64,000 nucleotides of DNA from assembly GCA_025531455.1 (NCBI GenBank), contig JAMYHL010000012.1, positions 558,001-622,000 on the forward strand, read 5' to 3'. Below are positions 22,075-33,197 of the stretch, piece after piece. This DNA comes from Apiotrichum sp. Y4204 (Eukaryota; Basidiomycota; Tremellomycetes; Trichosporonales; Trichosporonaceae). The position numbers were made by a program, and so were the translations under genes. The first letter of the stretch is position 1. The number at the start of each line of letters is the position of its first letter. The notes under the pieces were generated by a model. It ran no database searches. It worked only from the letters and a program-made list of their open reading frames with translations, and was not told the origin of the DNA.

Positions 22075-22154
22075 GGTCGCGTGGCCAAATGGTACGGCGT
22101 CTGACTACGATTCTGAGTAATCAGGAGATCGCGGGTTCGATCCCCGTCGTGACC
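22075..22154 (+). tRNA. tRNA-Arg(ACG), copy 4, 9-nt intron
   Basis: Same exons; intron TTCTGAGTA. TTTTT follows. A CGACGC hexamer-type repeat lies just upstream (about 22005-22036). The 3' end of the convergent 1018-aa gene is 187 bp away. Confidence 0.93.
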
Positions 22155-22340
22155 TTTTTCGCTTTGACGATGAAGGGGACTGGCTGCGGCGATGATGGGA
22201 TGATGGGTGCTAGCGAGATGGGGAAGCCAGGAAGCTAGGGAGTGAGCTAGAAGACGAGACTGCAGAAGTAGGTTCACTTGCGTTCACAGTGGTTGGGTGC
22301 CGTGACCCAACCTTGACATGCAACATGATACAACAGGATA

Positions 22341-25300
22341 CTACAACACCTCTTCCTCGCCCCCGCGGAGGATACGCTTCACGCTGCGCCAGAAGAGCAG
22401 TTCCGCGGGGTCGATGGAGCCCTCTGTGCGCGCGACGGAGGCGGTGAATCGCGAGACGTCGCCAAACGCCACACCCTCGAGATCACGGAGGCGGCGGACG
22501 ACGCGCGCGACATTCTCCTTGGCCGTCGTCTTGTCTGCGCCGACATCGGATGTCGCGCGATACCACCAAACGCGCAGCGTGAGCAGCACGGCACGCTTGC
22601 CCGCCTCGTCGGCGGTCCACGAGCCCGTGCGCCGGTCTACGAGCTCGGCGCCGGGCGTGCCCTCGATGATAAAGCTCCACCCGACCTCGCGTGCCGCCCA
22701 AGTCGAGTACACCTCTGCGGTGTTGAGTGCCTGCTTTGGAAAGTGGTCGGCCTCGTGATCTCCCTCAGAGCGCGTCAGACGGATGCGGGGGGCCAACATC
22801 GCCCGGAAGAGAGACGAGCTGGCTATGCTGGCGAGCACCTCGGACTTGTACTCTGCGCGTCGGACGGGGCTGACGTCCGCCTGGGAGAGGAGCGTGAGCG
22901 CCATCTTGTAGTGCTTCAGTGCGCCGTCGAGAAGGGTGTACGCCGTCTGCGCCAGTTCGGCAGTTGAGACGTGGCTCTGGTAGTCTACGTTAGGCGACAG
23001 TGCTGGCGAGGGTATGGTGGACGCTGGACGCCGCTCCCACGCGCCGCCGGTGTTCGGGCGAAACACGGACGACTGCCGCCGGTGCGCAACTGCGGCCGAG
23101 TAGGATGGCGAGGGGAGCGGCGAGAGGTGGTTCGGAGCATGGTTTGGAGAGTGGTTCGAAGCGTGGTTGGGGATCGTGACTGACGGGCGGACAGGTGCCG
23201 AGTTGAGTGTGGTGACGCTCATCGCGGATCCGGTTACGCGTGGAAGCCGTGGGCGGAATCCGACAAAGTCCGATGCGCGCCGTGCAAGCCCGCTCCCAGA
23301 CGATGGGTTCAGCGGGGACAGGGGCGTACGCGGGGCTCGTGGGGACAGCTGCGTATTTGGCGGCGGGAAGGCGGTGAAGGCGGGGCGTGCGAGTTTGAGC
23401 GGCGGCGGTGGCGGGGCGCGGGTGCGTTTCGGCGCCTGTTCGGACGAGGTAGGGCTTTGAGCTGTTGGGGAAGCGGCATTTGGCTTCGCCAGCCGGGTAG
23501 GACTCGCGCTGATCGGCGACGGCACGCACGCATCTTCGGGTTCTGGTTCTTCGGGAATCATGGGCGACTCGATGGACTCGGAGAGCACGGACGAACTGGA
23601 TCCCTTCCTGCTGCTGCCGTCGAGCGAGTCGCGCACGAGCCCGGGCGTGGTGGGGATGGATGGCGGGCTGAGATGGTGGCTATGGTTGTGGACGCTGTGA
23701 GACGGCGAGTCGACAGGGGAGAGGATGGCCTGCCGCCTCGCGCGCCAAACACAACGGAGAAGGTTGGCGTACAGGAACTTTGTGTCTCCGAGCTGCTGCA
23801 CAGCCTCAAAGGCCTGCAGCGCCGCGGCAGCGCCACGGCTGCCCTTGAGCCGGGAGGCGCGGTCCCGTGTTTCCTTCGCGAGGCTGGTCATGTCCAAGAT
23901 GAGCGAAGAAAAGTCGTCTTCGTCGAGGGATACGCCGAGAAGGAACATGTGGCGCATGCGCTCGGCGGCGGCGCGCCCGCTCGCGAGCTGCACGCGAGTG
24001 ATGAGCGCCGCGCTCCCGACAGGATGGCGCACCTTGGCCTCGGCAGCCATCGTCGCCATATTCGCCGCCTGGTCGAGCGCATGTTCTGCCAGCTCGGCGT
24101 GGCTGTCCACGGTATCGGGATCGAGGGCGAGGGAGGCGACCGTGCCCGCCGCATCGGCGAGGGTGAGAAACATGTGTGCGAGACCTGGCGTTTCTCCCTC
24201 GAATGCGTCGCGGCGGAGTGCGCGCACGCGGTCCATCCGCTCGGCCGTGACATCCTCAAGGGCCTCTAGAGCCTCGCATGCAAACCGGCCAACTTCTCCT
24301 TCCCATACCTCCTCGATATCGTCCGCTTGGTCCTCAACGGCATGAAGGCAAAACGAGAGCCGAGAACATACAGTTGCAAGCGTCTCCCGTGCACTGGTGG
24401 AATTTGGTGCTGTACTTGTCAAGTTGGTGAGAAGGCCTCGCGCCTCACGCAGCAACTTGATAGCGGGTGGCGGCGGCGCGTTACTTGCGATGTGCATGAG
24501 AACCGTGGCGCGCCGCAGCATCGCCCATGTCGAGTGTGGGTTGTACGAGAGCGCAGCGGCAAACAGCCCCGCCGCGCGGGTCAGATGCCGCCCCGCCAGC
24601 TCGCCAGTGTATCCCAGTGCGGCGGCCTGCGTCTCGTACTTGATTCCGCCTGCCATCAGCTCATATCATGGCTCGCAGCTTACCCTCCATGCAGGCCTCA
24701 AAGGTGTCAAAGCGCTCACGCGACTGCGCAAGCGGGTCCGACTTTGGCGGCGGCGTCGGTATCGGACCTTTTGGAGGCGGCATCGGTGGAAGGGGCGGAA
24801 CTGGGGGAGCTGGGGCCGAGTACCGCGCCTGAGAGCGGAATGCCGCTGCGCTGGAGCGAGATGCCGCGCCGACTGAGGCTGCGCGCGAGCGCGTGGACGT
24901 CTTAGGCGGTCGTGGGGGCGCGAGGGATGCGGCGGACCGACTGGCCTCCTGCGAGCTGTACAGTGGGTGGGCGTGTGAGCTGGGTGTAGGAGATGAGACC
25001 GGAGATGCTCGAGATGCCGGTGCCGACGAATGGCGATATACGGAGCGCGGCGAGGTGAGGCCCGAAGCTGATGCCGACGCATGGGATGTCGAGGACGCCA
25101 GCTCCGAGACCTCGGAAACCTGGGATATGCGGGACATCTGCGATGCCTGCGAGGGATGCGACCGGTGGGCGGACTGTGGCGACTTTGGGGGCGCCGGGGA
25201 GCAGGACTGTGGCGGCAATGGCGGTAATGGCGGACAATGTGGGTGGGCGCCTGGAGTAGGCGGTGTCCTCGTGCCCTTTGGTGTAGGGGAGCGGGACATT

Positions 25301-25431
25301 GTCGCAAGACTCAGTGATGTCAGAGATGGTGGGACGAGGGAGGGTGGCGGTGAGCGGCGGCGGGACGAGCCCGAGCCCGAGCTCGAACGCGAACGGAAGA
25401 AGTCTCGCGAGAAGAACGGCATCGCGATCAT
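22341..25431 (-). CDS. Hypothetical 1018-residue protein with Ser/Pro-rich linkers
   Basis: Exons 25431-24684 and 24649-22341, joined across a 34-nt intron with GTAAGC donor and GATGGCAG acceptor, give 1018 residues. Residues 1-250 are Ser/Arg/Pro-rich and include FFSRDFFRSRSS near the start and polyproline runs. About 250-560 is helical and Ala/Leu-rich, with tetratricopeptide-like spacing (GLFAAALSYNPHSTWAMLRRATVLM). About 560-800 is a low-complexity Ser/Pro/Asn/His linker with TPxSP-type phosphorylation-like sites. The last 200 residues are again helical, including a segment (AYTLLDGALKHYKMALTLL) resembling an MIT or TPR helix hairpin. I do not recognise an ortholog. A scaffold role is only a guess from the architecture. 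The ATG at 25431 has a second in-frame ATG three codons later. Confidence 0.75.
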
Positions 25432-27330
25432 CAGGTCAGATACCGAGGATGGAAGAGAAGATGATATGATTCCGGAGATGTGTGTGTGGGCGATGCGCGA
25501 GATGGGGTTCTTATCGGGATCGCTATCGTCGTCGACAGGAACCGCCTGCTGGTGGATGGTTTGTTGCTGGCGAGTGAATTAGCCTTCACCTTGTAAGCTT
25601 CCAACAACGCCCACGCGGCGATGCGTGTATAAGTATCGCGGTCACGTCCAGAGCAAAGCAGAAAACTGCGATGTGTCGATGGGAGATGAAGATGGAAGAA
25701 GAAGTGTCACGGTTAGTCTCAATGTTGGAGAAAACACAAAACAGACTAGAATAAATGGGATGGCCTTTCAAACGAAGCCAGCGGATCGTGTAGCATGCCA
25801 TATGTCGTGGGCGCTGTTGGGTGCATGCGATGCCCGACTGAATGCATGCATGCAGTGCACTGCGAGCAAGCACGCCAGTAGTGGCTTCTGGCATTCCACT
25901 CAAAAGAGTTCATTCATCGCCACAAGGGTGACAGACATCACACACACTTGTCTCATCCATCCTTCAAAAGGGCGGGGTATGACGCATGGCCCCGGAAAAT
26001 ACTCAATAGTAGGGAGATGGGTTCCGGGGTAGTAGAGAGAGAGAGAAGGGGGGGAGAAAGAATACCGTTCTGGAAGAGAAGCGCATGCCGCCACAGGGAA
26101 TAGGAAAGCATTCTCGGGTCATGGCTGTCAGGTAGTGGAATGTACAAACGTCCACTCTACTGCGCCAAACGCCTCAAGCGCCCAAAAAGGCCAGAGACCA
26201 GAAGGCTTGCAACGAATGGGTCATTTAAGACACTACCCCAATTTCCCCCCGCAGGACTGGATCACATGAAGTACAGGAACTTTGCAAGGACCAGAAATCA
26301 AGGAAATGGAGACACACGACATTTGTCTCTCTTATGCGCCCCCCCTCATGCCCCGCCGCCCACCACACCCACTGTTGGATCTCGGACTCCCGTTTCTTGA
26401 AATTTAGAAGCTGAGACGCTGGTTGGACATGCACCTAGCGTCGGTCACCGCACGGCTTGGGACGTGAGATCCAATTGTCCATACAATTAGCCATTGACAA
26501 CGGTAGAATGGACACCGCTGGCGCCGATTAGTCCGCGCCGACGCCGCGGCGTGCGGGCTGGGCGCGTGGCGGCTGGTCTCGACCCGGACCCAACTCTGGA
26601 GACTTTGGAGGCTACTTGTTCGCTTGGTTGCTCGTAGCCGAGACGCCACGCTGGCAGTCCGATAAACGCTGGAGGCAGTCCAACGCACCCTCATGGGCCA
26701 AACCACCCAAGCTACTAGTCGCCATTTAGCGTCCTTTCCTCCGGTGTACCCCGGCGGATACCCCGATTCCCACGAGTGTCTGGTACCACTGTATGGGCCC
26801 CCTCTCTCCCTATTCGTCGCGTCTCCCTGCTTTAAGAGAAAGGGGGGAGAAACGGATGTCCCTCTAGGGAAAGGAGGGTCTCATTGTGCAATGCTGGACA
26901 AGGGTAACGATTTGAAGGGAGCAAGCAAAAAGAAAACAAGACAAGGACAGAAATGGTGGCGTTCTCCATTTTTTTTTTCGAGAGGACGTCGCGATCACCG
27001 GATATTCGGAACGCCACCAGCTGAAGACGGACCAGCAGAAGACCGAGGAAACAATGACGTCAACAATGAACATTTACGTAAAAACCACGTGTAATTCATG
27101 CGACTGTTGTCACTCCTCAGAGCTCAGAGCTCAGCGCTCAGGCACTGTTGCCACCACCAGCAAGAGCCATGAGAGAGAGAGAGCACACGCCAACAAGCAC
27201 TCTTGAGCACTCGGTCGTTTCATCCTCCATTCCAGACAACACATATCCCCTATCGACCTCGTCCCGCGTCTACAACTGCTTGCTCTCCCCTCTCTCTCTC
27301 ATCCCGATATTCCCCCAGCCCACGACACCC
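25432..27330. other. 1.9-kb shared upstream region of the 1018-aa gene and ATG5
   Basis: No gene supported. GA-rich runs at 26030-26056 and 27172-27184; a T-run near 26971-26980. The distance allows two separate promoters. Confidence 0.4.
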
Positions 27331-28638
27331 ATGGCAGCGGCCACAGTGCAGTCCTCGACCAACCTCTTTCGGCGCTTGGCGTGGAACGCAACTGTCCCGC
27401 TCGAGATCCGGCTGGGCGGAACAGAGGGCGCGGGCGCACAGGTCGACAGATACTATGTGAGTTGAGGGGTATGCAAGCAGGAGGCGAGCAGGCGGGGATG
27501 GAAGACGTCGATGGGGGAGATAACGTGTGGTCGAGAGAATGTAGGCAGCGACCGAGGGAGAGCCTGAAGGTCGAATGCAGCCATATGGGGTCAATCCGGC
27601 AGCATTCCTGGCGACAGCTGTCGGCTGTCCCATCTGACAGTTCTCCTGCTTACACTCCAGATCCAAGTTCCACGATACACCTACCTTCCGCTTTTGTTGC
27701 AAAATATCAAGGAGAACCTAGTGGAGCTAGCACTGGACGACGACGCGCTGGCAAAGCTCGACGAATCGCAGTGGTGGTTTGAGGAGGATGGCGGCGAGGG
27801 GGAGCATTTCGCGGCGCAGGGCGCGTGCAAATGGTGCGTAGCAAAGTCCTGGTCGCCTTGCCTGGCTCTAACTCATTGATATACCTCTAACCACAGGCAC
27901 TGGCCCATCGACTTGATAGAACTCAACGCGGCGATTACGCGCACCGCGCCACGAGGCGAGACACCAACGAGCATGTCCACACCGACAGCAACGCCGCTCA
28001 AGCTCATCCTGCACCTGTCGTCTCCGCCAAACGACAAGTTTACCGTGCCCTCAGGCGTCGAGTCGTGCAAAACCCAGTTCGTCAACCAGGTCAAGGAGGC
28101 GGACTTTGTGCGCTGGGGCAACACGAAGCGCGTGACCGGTCTGCGCCGCGGCGACCTCGAGGCCGGCTGGGACGGCGTCGTATCCCGCGATTTTGATCTG
28201 CACGCACGCATGGCATCGCGCATCGTTCCCCTCCCCATCCCCGTACCGGCCGGCACTCCCCCTTCCTCCGGAACAGGATCCAACATGCCCTCTCGTCCAC
28301 CATCAACAGAGCCCGGCGCGACGTCCTCAGGTCCAAAGCCCGAGAGCGCGTACTCTGCGCGTTCACTGCCAATTAAAATTTATCTTCCCGACGGCGCACC
28401 TGCAATGCAGCACGTTGTTCCGCCCCTCGGAGCCGATGGCAGACCGACAACCCTCCTCTCCCTCCTTCGCACGCACCTCCCCCTCCTCTTTCCGGCCGTT
28501 GCGAATGCCTACGCCGCGGCTCAGCCGCTTGCGCAGGGCATCATCCTTCCACCTGAGGCTGAGGTCGCGTGGCTCGCGGCGTGCATGGCTGGCGCCGACG
28601 GCTGGCTCCGGATCGGCATCCGCCTCGTCGGTGAGTAG
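27331..28638 (+). CDS. ATG5: Autophagy protein Atg5
   Basis: Exons 27331-27456, 27661-27833 and 27897-28638 give 346 residues. Landmarks in order: WNATVPLEIRL (residues 18-28), VPRYTYLPLLLQNIKENL (45-62), WWFE, KWHWPIDLIELN (99-110) and FVNQVKEADFVRWG (161-174). Lys166 in the last motif aligns with the lysine to which ATG12 is conjugated in yeast and human Atg5. The Atg12-Atg5-Atg16 complex drives Atg8 lipidation on the phagophore. A Pro/Ser-rich insert of about 60 residues lies between the two ubiquitin-like halves, and the C-terminus (DGWLRIGIRLVGE) matches the family's final strand. The stop sits inside a GTGAGTAG that resembles a donor, but the family ends here, so no further exon is expected. 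Confidence 0.93.
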
Positions 28639-29372
28639 TTGTACCATAGTGTTGGGCATATAATGTTATATGACTGGTATTCTTGTGCGGGACGGCGTGC
28701 GTCGCGGACTGATTGCGTACTGACAAGTCTCACTTCGCACTGGAAGTCTTGTCTGACAGATCGTGACGAAAAGCTCAGCTACGACACGTGTACGGTATAA
28801 ATGGGGAAGGGCAATGCAGCCACGTCCCGCGCGTCCCATCATGCGTTAAACACAGCCTATTTCCTGTTGAAACATATTACCACGCAGTGCTTCGGGCCAT
28901 TGGCGGCTGTGGAAGCTCAAATCTGAACGATGTCGAGAAACTGCCCAGTGTCAATCTTGGCGCCCGCACCTCGGAGGATGAACCACATCGCGACATCTCG
29001 AGGCTGCGCCTGTGCAGAGGGTCCACCCCTGCGCTCCGCACGGACCTCTAACAATGGAACGGTCTGCTGTGATGTCGCACATGCTGATTCGCAAAGATAC
29101 ACAGAAATCCGGCCATGACTGAAATTCTGAACTATTCATTTATTTGATGATTATTTTGTTGTTTCTTTCCGAGTATCACGGAACCCAGTTCTGGAGTTGA
29201 ACTCGTTTAGATCGCGTGTCTGCACACTTGGAACAGGATCTCGCCCCCCCCGTCCAATACCGATTCCTGAAGCAAAGCGAAAGGAGATGACATTGTGATA
29301 TTAAACAATACGCTAGAGAGTCGTCCGCTGACCCCACCAAGCCTCCACAAGCTAGAGTCATCGCCCCCACTC
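28639..29372. other. Convergent 3' flanks of ATG5 and LRA1
   Basis: No gene supported. A TATAAAT-like element at about 28793 and scattered short frames have no coding partner. Confidence 0.4.
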
Positions 29373-30227
29373 CTACTGCAGCGCAACTGCGGCCCCACCA
29401 TCAACGAGTAGACTCGCGCCGGTACAGTACCGCGCCATGCTCGACGCGAAGAAGACCACCGGGCCGGCAACGTCCTCTGGCGCACCAAGGCGGGCGAGGG
29501 GGATACGCTCCGTCATGGCAGCGCGTTTTGCCGGATCCGAGAGGTCTGCTTTATTCATGTCCGTCTCGATTGTGCCTATATCAGCGAGATTCATAACGAG
29601 ATCGGAGACTTACCGGGCAAGACGGAATTACACCTGATGCCCAACTCGCCGAGCGCGAGCGCACAGCTCTCCATCAGACTCTTGACCCCAGCTTTGGTGG
29701 GCGTATAATGCGCCTGGAATTTCCCTCCCACAAGAGCAGAGATACTCGATATCGCGACGATACTCCCCCGCTCTCCCGCCTGTGGCTCCTGGGAAGCCAT
29801 CTGATTCGCCACCGCCTGCACCGCATAGAATGCGCCGCTGAGGTTTACGTCCATTGTACGCTCCCACAGTGTGTGCGGCAGGGTGAGGAAGGCGTGAAAC
29901 GGGCAGATTCCCGCGTTTGAAACCAGTACGTCGATCCGGCCAAAGACGGAGACCGAGGCGGAGACGAGGGCAGTTGCTGTCGACGGGAGGGAGATGTCGC
30001 CGGAGACGAGAACAGCCCGGCGCCCGAGGGCACGGATCTCACCAGCGAGTGAGGTCGCATCCTCCAAGGTTGAGTCCCCGAGATGATGCAGGACCAAGTC
30101 TGCGCCGTGCTGCGCCGCCGCTGTTGTTAGTCTGGGTGGGACAACACCCACCGAGAGATATGGCGCGCCCGATGCCGCTGCTGCTTCCCGTCACGATCAC
30201 GATCTTGTCCTGCAGGAGTAGTGTCAT
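29373..30227 (-). CDS. LRA1: L-rhamnose 1-dehydrogenase (short-chain dehydrogenase)
   Basis: Exons 30227-30152, 30120-29614 and 29575-29373 give 261 residues. SDR motifs: TGSSSGIG (13-20) for the cofactor, SNAG near 93-96, and a catalytic Ser151/Tyr164/Lys168 set with YTPTK. The stretch NAGICPFHAFL, the segment RGSIVAISSISALVGG, the HYTPTKAG block and the ending LLVDGG follow the yeast L-rhamnose/L-fucose-type dehydrogenase closely. It oxidises L-rhamnose to L-rhamnono-lactone with NAD(P)+, first step of the non-phosphorylative pathway. Intron 1 is only 31 nt (GTGGGT to ACTAACAACAG) and intron 2 is 38 nt. The head-to-head position with L-rhamnonate dehydratase strongly supports the substrate. 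Confidence 0.87.
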
Positions 30228-30595
30228 TGGATAGAGGGGCAATGCATGCCGCTAAGAGTGTGTTCCCGTCGGACAAATATCAGTTGATCAGCAGCGGCTG
30301 ATACCATACTGCGTGCTTCTGAAGGGTGTGTATGCACATTGCATCGCGGCGTGGAGACAGGTTATTGTTGTTGCTCACGGAATAAGTTTACACCGACTGC
30401 GACGTCACATGTCGGTAAGGCAAAACACCGATTTCCGTACACCGAGACAAGCACCCGGCATAAACCTATGCCGACAACCGTCATCCTTCACCTAGTCAGG
30501 TGTATCGTCTATTCTCTCGGCTTCTCGCGACCGGGGGATATAAAGCCTGAACCACACAGGAGAAGCAGCCCCAGAACCTCTAATCTCCATCCAAG
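30228..30595. promoter_or_regulatory. Divergent LRA1-LRA3 promoter
   Basis: 368 bp between the two start codons. A TATAAAG box lies at about 30538-30545, roughly 50 bp before the LRA3 ATG, with a pyrimidine-rich stretch after it. No TATA is evident toward LRA1. Joint induction by L-rhamnose is inferred from the pathway, not seen. Confidence 0.6.
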
Positions 30596-31970
30596 ATGCC
30601 CAAGGAATGGCCCAAGATTGTACGTCCCTCCCCGTCCACGGCTGACCACTGGCGTCGCTCGAGACGTTTATCCCCAGCGCGCACGGCTCGGGCGGTGACT
30701 ACCACCGCCAGGCGAAAGAGCACTGGAGTGAGTGACAGAGGAGAGGGCAGCCCTGACTCCTAGTTGTTCAAGGCAACATCTCGTGCCCGATGCACAAGTA
30801 CGACGAGTACCGCTCCTCGCGGACGTCGTGGGGTATTGGCGTGCTCGGGTCCATCTTCGTCAAGCTCACGGCGACCGACGGGACCGTGGGTTATGCTACT
30901 GGCTTCGGGGGCCCGCCGGCGTGCTGGCTCATCGAGGAGCACTTTAAGCGCTTTGTTATCGGCCAGGATCCGAGAGATACGAATAAGATCTGGGATATGA
31001 TGTTCCGCGCGAGCATGTTCTACGGCCGCAAGGGTGAGTGGTGGCGCGATGGGAGCTGACGACAGGTCTGCCGCTCGCTGCGCTCTCCGTCGTCGACCTC
31101 GCGATCTGGGACCTGGTGGGCAAGATCCGTGGCGAGCCAATCTACAAGATGATCGGGGGGCGGACAAAGAAGGACATTCCGCTTTATCTCACGGGACCCA
31201 AGCCGGCGGTCGCCAAGAAACTCGGGTTCTGGGGATCAAAGGTGCCGCTACCCCACGGGCCACCGGACGGGGCCGAGGGCCTGCGGAAAAACGTCGCGTT
31301 CCTCCGCAAGTGCCGCGACGAGGTGGGGCCCGACTTTCCCCTCCAGGTCGACTGCTGGATGAGCCTCGACGTGCCGTACACTATCGAGCTGGTCAAGGCT
31401 GTCGAGGATGCGGGAATCAAGATCAACTGGTGGGAAGAGGTGCTCCATCCGGACGACTTTGACGGGCAGCTCGAGCTGCACCGTGCGCTCCCACACATCA
31501 AGTTTACGACGGGGGAGCACGAGTACACGCGCTACGGATTCCGCAAGCTGATTGAGAAGCGCGCGGTCGCGATTCTCCAGCCCGACGTCATGTGGCTTGG
31601 CGGGCTCACCGAGCTGATTCGCGTCGCCAACATGGCGGCCGCGTACGACATTCCCGTCGTCCCCCATGGATCGGGGTCGTACAGCTTCCAGGCGGTCATG
31701 GCGTTCCCCAACTCGGACTTTTGCGAATACATTGCCAACTCGCCTGATGGCGAAAGTATTCATCCCTCGTTTGGAAACCTCTTCACCGACGAGATTTTGC
31801 CGATTGACGGCCGCGTCGACCTTAGCGACGCGCCCGGATGGGGGCTCACCCTCAACCCCGAGGCCAAGATGGTGCCCTACAAGTCGTTCTTCACCCCTTC
31901 GGCGGGCATCGGGTCCTCTGGCGAGGACAGGACCGCGGACGAGGAGGGCATGTTTAAAGATCGTAGCTAG
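30596..31970 (+). CDS. LRA3: L-rhamnonate dehydratase (enolase superfamily)
   Basis: Converts L-rhamnonate to 2-keto-3-deoxy-L-rhamnonate, third step of the fungal pathway. Exons: a short first exon from 30596, then 30678-30727, 30764-31033 and 31066-31970. Family landmarks: GGDYHRQ...HW, CPMHKYDEYRSSRTSWGIGVLG, ATGFGGPPACWL, MFRASMFYGRKGLP, VDCWMSLDV with the metal-binding Asp, TTGEHEYTRYGFR, QPDVMWLGG and VVPHGSGSYS. The exon 1 boundary is uncertain: the consensus GTACGT donor (30620) gives the wrong phase, while a weaker GTCCAC donor 16 nt downstream restores it. Introns 2 and 3 are 36 and 32 nt. Length (about 435) suits the family. Confidence 0.9.
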
Positions 31971-32087
31971 ACAGCTTGATGCATTCATAAAGGTAGTGCT
32001 AGAAGCTCCAGGATTCAGAGCAAGAGAAGAGCACGCGCAACCTCAGAGAAGGAAATCTCAAGTCGATAAAGTCGACACAAAAACATT

Positions 32088-32169
32088 TGCCCCGTAGCCG
32101 ACTTGAACGACTGACCTTGTCATGATCCTGAGATACTAGTGACACGCTCTACCACTGAGCTAACGGGGC
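32088..32169 (-). tRNA. tRNA-Thr(AGT), 10-nt intron
   Basis: Minus strand: acceptor GCCCCGT pairs with ACGGGGC, discriminator A; D arm GCTC-AGTGGTA-GAGC; anticodon stem TGTCA/TGACA; loop CTAGTA with anticodon AGT, intron TCTCAGGATC after position 37; T arm AGTCG-TTCAAGT-CGGCT. A run of five T follows within 12 nt. Mature length 72. Confidence 0.92.
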
Positions 32170-32487
32170 GGATAAAAATTTTAAATCGGCGTTGACTATG
32201 AGGCTATGGTGGCTGCAGGATTTTTTTGGTCTCTGCGATTCTTATTGCTGTCTGTGTCTCTCGCTCGCCTTGTCCTGCTCCACTCAATCCAGTTTCTCCA
32301 CAGAAGCAGCGTGAAGTGGGACTGTGCGGACATGAAGACGAACGACGGTTGACGAACGCCCAGTGCAGGGCTATCTCCACCTCGTTGGGCACACTCCTTA
32401 CCCTGTGGCACATCGCGAGTGATGGTCGTTACATAAAACTACAACTAACAATTCTAATGATTCTATGGATGCAATGCCGGAATATGT
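32170..32487. other. Short intergenic stretch
   Basis: 3' flank of the 203-aa gene and 5' flank of tRNA-Thr. Nothing else seen. Confidence 0.5.
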
Positions 32488-33197
32488 CTAGCTGTGCTCC
32501 TCCTCCATGCCGCAGCACACGCGGAGGGCGCGCACAAGTTGCTCGCGGGACGCCATCAGCGGCGGCGTCTCGTCGAGGTACACTTCCAGTGCGTCGCGGA
32601 GGCGGTCGGCGGACAGGCGGTTGACCGCCGACGGGTTCGAGTACATTGGCTGCACGGCGTGTCCGTTTGGCGGTGTGCCCGGGCGCGAGCGGGCAGGCGG
32701 GAGGCCGAGCACGCGGCGTGCGTGGTTCAGGCGTCTGGGGAGTCAGTGCCTGTGCTCCTGCTTGTATATAAGTGTACTCACGCCTCGTCGTAGGCGTCCA
32801 GACGGGACTGGGCGGCGTTGAGGGATGTGCGAAGGCTCTGCAGCTCTTCCTGCATCGAGAGGAGGACGCGGTACAGGGGCGACGCGGAGCCCGTGTCGAG
32901 CTTCATCTTCGACCAGTCTGCGGGGTGAGTATACAGTGTACGAAGCTGGATCTTCCTCAGTTACTCACCATCGGCATGCTCCATGAGCTGGGTGCGCAGC
33001 GCCTTGGCCTCGTCCTTGTACTCGTCATCAAAGACGGGAGAGGCGACGACAGCATCGACAAAGTCGAGACCCTCCTGCACGACCTTGTTCGACAGCGGAA
33101 GCGGGAGCCCCTCGTACTCGCGGTACAGCGCGTCGAGCGTCGCGTACTTGGGGTTAATGGGGAACTGGCGCGCGAGAGCGGCGGGGATGCGGATCAT
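32488..33197 (-). CDS. Hypothetical 203-residue protein, coiled-coil centre
   Basis: Exons 33197-32969, 32917-32782 and 32734-32488 keep frame across introns of 51 and 47 nt. The start MIRIPAALARQF has the strong context ACCACCATGA. The first 80 residues are helical with conserved-looking NPKYATLDALYREYEGLPLP. The centre (YRVLLSMQEELQSLRTSLNAAQSRLDAYDEA) forms heptads of a coiled coil. A Pro-rich hinge and a C-terminal amphipathic helix follow. The basic N-terminus could be a mitochondrial presequence, but this is weak. No family recognised; a structural subunit of some complex is possible. Confidence 0.75.

Noticed and set aside
28631..28640. Extra ATG5 intron at GTGAGTAG over the stop codon
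   Set aside because: The Atg5 family ends at this strand and no suitable downstream exon continues it.
31248..31988. 246-codon minus-strand frame over LRA3
   Set aside because: Antisense of a well-supported enzyme.
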